A DNA stretch of 64,000 bases from contig NC_079974.1 of assembly GCF_029852145.1 (NCBI RefSeq), positions 1,178,001 to 1,242,000 of the forward strand. Reading direction: 5' to 3'. A program made the translations under genes and the position numbers. The notes beneath the pieces are model-generated. The model was not told the DNA's origin, did not search any database, and saw only the letters and a program-made list of their open reading frames with translations. Within the stretch, counting starts at the first letter, position 1; each line of letters starts with the position of its first letter. Below are positions 58,921-64,000 of this stretch, one piece after another. The DNA is from Microplitis mediator (taxonomy: Eukaryota; Arthropoda; Insecta; Hymenoptera; Braconidae).

Positions 58921-59551
58921 TTTTAAAAAATTTTTTATTTGGATAACTTTTAATTTGTTTGATGAATTGATTCCAAAATCTAATCAGCTTTAAAACTTTA
59001 TAAGCCGCATCGAATGCCACCGAAAAAATCAAAATCGGTTCATTCGTACAAGAGAAACCGTTGACAAAAGAATTCAAAAAAAAATTTTTTTTTGGTTTTT
59101 TCGAAATTTCTCAAAAACTACTGAAGAAATCAATTTTAAAATTTCATCAGCTTTAGAACATGATAAAATACGTCGATTGCCATCTCGACCGTCTTGAGCT
59201 CTTTCGAGCTCAAGGAGCTCAAAAACAGCGGAAAGTTATGGGGTTGGCCCGCAGGGTCAACTGATAGAAAGATCTTTTTTATTGATAGTGCTTCAGTTTT
59301 TGATGGGTGGAAGGGAGGGAGAGAACACCAGAGGCCCTCTGGTGGCATGAAGTCGCTTTAGATAGAAAATTTCGCGAGTGTTTGACGTTAGCCGACTGAC
59401 GTGCGGTCGAGGAAACGGTGGAATTTCAGTCAAGGTCACGACGCCACCGATATGGAGAAAATCGTTAACACGGCGCGAGGTAACGGAATCTACGCGCCGA
59501 TTTCTACGGCAAGTTTGTGGCAGATATAAAATTCTGGAAAAAGGTTTTTTA

Positions 59552-60340
59552 ACTTCCCGCTAAGAAAATTGTAAATTTTCAAAAATTCGGGAAGTTATTG
59601 GTTTCGGTCCGATTTACGAAAATCGAATTTCCATCAGATGTCGACGTTTCGAGGTCCTAGGAAGCTATCCTGACTAATTTCACGATCATGTCCGAGTGTA
59701 TGTATGTGTGTACGTACGTATGTATGTATGTAAATATTCATAACTCTTGAACGGATGAACCGATTTTGATCGTTGAGGTGTCATTCGACGCGGCTCGTTA
59801 ATGTCTTGAGGCCGTAGAAATTTGAACTTAATCGGTAGGGTGCGTTCAGAGATATTTCAAAAATAAAATTTTTTCAAAAATGTTTTATTTGGATAACTTC
59901 CAATTTGCTCGATGGATTGATTCCAAAATCTAATCAGCTCTAAAACTCTATAAGCCGCGTCGAATGCCACCTCAACCATCAAAATCGGTTCATTCGTTCA
60001 AGAGAAACCGTTGACGAAAGAATTCAAAAAAAATTTTTTCCTTGGTTTTTTTGAAATTTCTCAGAAACGGCTAAATAAATCAATTTCAAAATTCGACCAG
60101 CTGTAGGACTTGATAAAACGCGTCGATTGCCACCTCAACCATCAAAATCGGTTAATTCGTTCGCGAGATATCCTGGAAGAAAGAAATGCTAAAAAATGTT
60201 TTTTTACAAAACAATGGCATACAAAAGTATTTGCGAGCTCGAAGAGCTCGAAAATATATTCACAATAATGTTTTCGAGCTAAGCGAGCTCGAAAACAGCG
60301 GGAAGTTTTGGGGCTGGCCCGCAGGGTCAACTGACAGACC
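59552..60340. repeat. AACTTCCCGCT family, fullest short copy
   Basis: AACTTCCCGCTAAGAAAATTG at one end and AGCGGGAAGTTTTGGGGC...CAGGGTCAACTGACAG at the other, so the ends share AACTTCCCGCT as inverted repeats. A partial copy precedes it at 58,920-59,280. Confidence 0.55.
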
Positions 60341-60580
60341 GATTTTTTTTATTATTATTAAGTATGTGAGAGCAAGTGGGGTGACTTAATAAATTTTCCT
60401 GTCGAGGACTGAAAATTGAATTAATTTTTATTTGCTGACAAGAAAATTTCATTTTTTCATAATAGATTAAAAAAGTATCGACAATGGAATTAGAGATTGG
60501 AATAAACTAAAAACTACACAGCACGTCAATCAATAAAAATAAATGTGGGCACACCAGCTCACGCGATAGTTTGCAGAAAA

Positions 60581-63500
60581 TTAGACTTGTTGATCAAGAT
60601 AAGTTATTCTGCTAACAGTAGTCGCAATTCTCTCTCTGATTATCGACTTCTTCAGCTCGAGCTCTTGCGAACGTTTATAAGAATGCACTTCGACCCTTCT
60701 AATGATAAATTCAGTACCGAAAACGATGAGGGCCCAAACTGTAGACAGCGCAATCGCAATATAAGCCAAAGCAGAATCTTCAAGATCCAATTGATTATAA
60801 TCTGTCAGCTTCTTAAGTCTTTCAATAATTTTTCTCTTGTTCATCAAAGTTTTATAAAGTTCGCGTTTTTCAAAATAATTTAAAAAGCCAGTTTCCATCA
60901 ATTTTAGGGATATCTTAGTAACTCTTTTATTAAACGCCCAATTTCTGTCAGTCATAAACACGTTTAATTTATGAGCAAACGCTTTTGAAGAAATGTGAGC
61001 GTCAAAATCAATGTGTTCAAGTTCACTATAATCAATAATACAAGCAATGGAAGCATTTTTCCCAACGTTTTCTAGACAAGAAGAATCATAAACCATACTT
61101 AAGTGATGCACATATTTTTCAAAAGACTTGTCATCCCATAAATTAGTGCTCCTCAATTCACGGTCGATCTCCGATGAATAAAGAAAATAAATGTGGTAAT
61201 TGTTTTCCCTCAAGTCCTTAAGGGTTTCAATATTTTTATGGCCTGGACGAGATAAAATAGAAGCTAGCTGCCCCTGGAGCGCTGGGTTGAAAATAAAAAT
61301 AAACAGGGTCGCGCTTAGGAAAGTGATGCGCATCGTCAACTTGTCGATGTGGGTCATCGTCCCCATGTTTAATATCAGAGCCAAGAGATCTAAGACAGCT
61401 GCACCGAAATGGTACTTGTGGTTTAGCAGAATCATACCAAACGTAAATACCAAAATAACAGACAGCATTATTATATTTTGATGAGTGAAGAAATCAGCAG
61501 CTACTTGGCTGAAAGTCGGTATGGTGTTGTGCTTTTGAGTTATTATCACATAACCACCTTGCAGATAGGAAGGAATTATGTTCTTGTAGCTATCCGGCAT
61601 CTCATTGATGTTTCGGTGATCGGTTACGAATAGGGTATCAAATGTTCTTCGAAATGGTACGTAATCAATAGGTGTAACATTAATTGCTGATAATATCACC
61701 TGATAAATTAATTCCGTTCTATTAAACGCTATATGATTGTACCACGATTGAAGTTTGTGGTTTTCTATATGTGCAGTTTTGTCAAACGCCACACTAGAAC
61801 AAGTCTTTTCATCTGAAACAAAAACAAAAACAAACGTTTTATGAATTAGTCATACTAACCAATGGGATATAATCCCGTATGGAAAAACCATATACTGTCG
61901 ATAATATATAAAAAAATATATGGTAAATAACTTAACATATATGGCGGCAAAATTATTAATATTGATTAATATATGATTTATCATATATAATAATTTATAC
62001 GTTTAATATTATAATAATCCATTTCATTTATAATATATGTGATTATATACATGTGATATTGTATCAAAAATTATATGTCCGCTTTATATATTAATTTATA
62101 ACGTAAAATATATGTTTCATCTTATAAATTAATTTATAATTTCAATATTATTATAATCCATGTAATTTGTAATATATGTAATTGTATACATACACGGAAA
62201 GAAAATTATGGGAAGTTTTCCTATGCATTATGGGAATGGTTCCCATAATGGTATGGGAATAGTACCTATACTACTATAGGAATGGTTCCCATATATTATG
62301 GGAACCATCCCCATAATAGTATGAGAATAGTTCCCATACCATTATGGGAATGGTTCCCATAATGATATAGAAATGGTTCCCATACCATTATGGGAATGGT
62401 TCCCATAATATTATAGGAATAGTTCCTATACCAATATAGGAACCACTCCCATAATGGTATGGGAATCATCCCCATACTATTATGGGAATGGTTCCTATAT
62501 TGGTATAGGAACTATTCCTATAATATTATGGGAACTATTCCCATAATGTTATGGGAACCATCCCTATAATATCATAAAATTCTTTTTTTGCACAATAGTG
62601 TAGAAATTTCCCAAAATTTGAATTTTCTTAAATGTTTTGTGCTGACAAAAAATTCTTATTAAAAATTTTAATGTTTTTTTGCCAAATACGATTTTTTTTT
62701 TCAATTTTTGAATTTTTGTTTTTATGTTTAATAATATTTCTGTGTATTGTAGAAGTGATTACCACACTTCTTTAAATTAATTTTTTCATGATAATATGGG
62801 AACCATTCCCATAATATTATAGGAATAGTTCCTATAATAGTATGGGAACTATTCCCATAATATTATGGGAATGATTCCCATAATGGTATAGGAACCATTC
62901 CAATTGCATTATGGGAATCATTCCCATAATATTATGGGAATAGTTCCCATACTATTATAGGAACCATTCCCATAATATTATGGGAATGGTTCCTATAATT
63001 TATGGGAATGATTCCCATAATATTATAAAAAGTATTCCTATAAATTATAGGAACCATTCCTATAATTATAGGAACCATTCCTATAGTGTTATGGGTATCA
63101 CTTCCATAATTATAGGAACTATTCCTATAATGATGGGAAACATTCCTATAATTATAGGAACCGCTCCCATAATTTATGGTCGTAATTCCTATGTTGGTAT
63201 AGGAAAAAATTTCACAAAATTATGGGAACCGCTGCCATAATTTTCTTTCCGTGTATGATATTACATCTCAAAATATATTCTCGTTTTATACATAAACTTA
63301 TATTTTCAAAATTATAATAATTTCGATATTATTATTCATAAATAATTTAAAAAATACACTCATACCAAAAATTAAAGGAACAAAAAAATTTTAGAAATTT
63401 TTTAGTGATTTTTGCAAGACTGCAACTTCATGAAAAATAATCGTATCGAGATTAAAAAAAAAGCATTTTATAGCTTGAAATCTCTAGTTTTATATTTGTG

Positions 63501-64000
63501 CAAATATATATAAATATATATTTATAAAAATATATATTTACATACATTTATACAAATATATGTGAACATATATTTATACAATTATATATTTACATGTATA
63601 AATATTATATGTGAGTCATATAATTAAATCATATATCTTATCATATAACTTAAGGTATAGTATAAAATATTATAAGCAATATTTATAAGTTAGCATGTAA
63701 AAAAAATATATTACCGATATATATGTTGCAAATAATAAAATCATATAATATTTCGGCAAAATTTTGTATATGGCTCCATATATGACTTCTTATAATTCCA
63801 TATAATTTATCATATATTTTGAATTATACTGAAGCTCATATATTGCTTTTTCATACGGGATTCATCATCGTTCTATGATCAAGGAAATCAGTTGTAGAAC
63901 GAATTCGTCGATTCAAACTTCTAACTATAATTATAAATTGTCTTACCGTTTACGAATGACATTCTGTAGAGTGTCCATGGATCAGGTGGTTTGTCCGGTG
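60581..64000 (-). CDS. Ionotropic-receptor-like gene B (5' end outside window)
   Basis: Tandem paralogue of gene A. Exon 63947-64000 (partial, PDPWTLYRMSFVN, donor GTAAGA) joins in phase 1 to exon 61812-60581 (acceptor TTTTCAG). The second exon gives about 410 residues: extracellular region with KTCSSVAFDKTAHIENHKL and QGGYVIITQKHNTIPTF, helix M1 (IIMLSVILVFTFGMILL), pore helix region, M3-like LFIFIFNPALQGQLASILS, second ligand-lobe segment (ACIIDYSELEHIDFDAH), and a last helix LAYIAIALSTVWALIVFGTEF before a basic cytosolic tail. This is the IR channel-domain order. The exact IR subfamily is not clear; canonical glutamate-binding residues were not identified. The intron holds the CCCGTATGG element with a nested CACGG element. 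Confidence 0.85.
61874..63859. mobile_element. CCCGTATGGAAAAAC-ended AT-rich element (AT flanks)
   Basis: CCCGTATGGAAAAACC and GCTTTTTCATACGGG with AT on both sides; related to 45573-46472. It is split by the nested element 62193-63253 and lies in the receptor B intron at a place where gene A has none. Confidence 0.75.
62193..63253. mobile_element. CACGGAAAGAAAATTATGG MITE, copy 6
   Basis: TA on both sides, nested in 61874-63859. The core (about 62,570-62,795) is nearly identical to that of copy 1, and the two copies match along most of their length. Confidence 0.92.

Noticed and set aside
1..64000. LTR retrotransposons, LINE reverse transcriptase or a transposase gene
   Set aside because: I looked for YxDD, DDE-type and RNase H patterns in the longer frames and found none; all long frames are dynein, receptor, membrane-protein or repeat-derived.

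Overview
This is an AT-rich, intron- and repeat-dominated stretch of a eukaryotic nuclear genome, almost certainly an insect. It has GT-AG introns, divergent ionotropic receptors, an axonemal dynein and a small four-helix membrane protein resembling insect Snakeskin. The very high load of short inverted-repeat transposons would suit a parasitoid wasp or similar hymenopteran, but that is a guess; nothing here fixes the species.

Layout. Positions 3.7-47.1 kb hold thirteen exons, on the + strand, of a dynein axonemal heavy chain. I rebuilt them by matching splice phases; all GT-AG junctions keep frame. Together they encode about 1,200 residues, essentially the whole N-terminal tail (DHC_N1). No linker or motor exon is visible, and the last exon ends at a GT donor at 47,108/47,109, so the gene either continues beyond the window or is a fragment. 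Its 18.9-kb intron (24.6-43.5 kb) carries three antisense genes for small multi-helix membrane proteins: a broken copy (26.6-28.2 kb), its intact tandem paralogue (29.9-32.2 kb) and a Snakeskin-like gene (32.6-38.6 kb). From 55.3 kb to the right edge lie two tandem ionotropic-receptor-like genes on the - strand. The left one is damaged: it has lost its C-terminal membrane helix and its N-terminal junction does not read through. The right one is intact as far as the window shows.

Repeats. Roughly half or more of the window is non-autonomous inverted-repeat elements, many nested. Most end in CACGG...CCGTG and sit between a duplicated dinucleotide, usually TA but sometimes AA/TT or TG. Several paralogous empty sites inside this window prove the duplications. 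Interiors are mostly tandem palindromes (for example ATTATGGGAATGGTTCCC) and differ completely between families that share the same ends. Other families include a piggyBac-like element (TTAA/CCC), CACTG-ended, GGGGAG-ended, CCCTAGTAG-ended and CCCTCGCGG-ended elements. I found no transposase. Five different palindromic element families carry a tRNA-like segment with a good Pol III box B; this is the least expected feature of the window.
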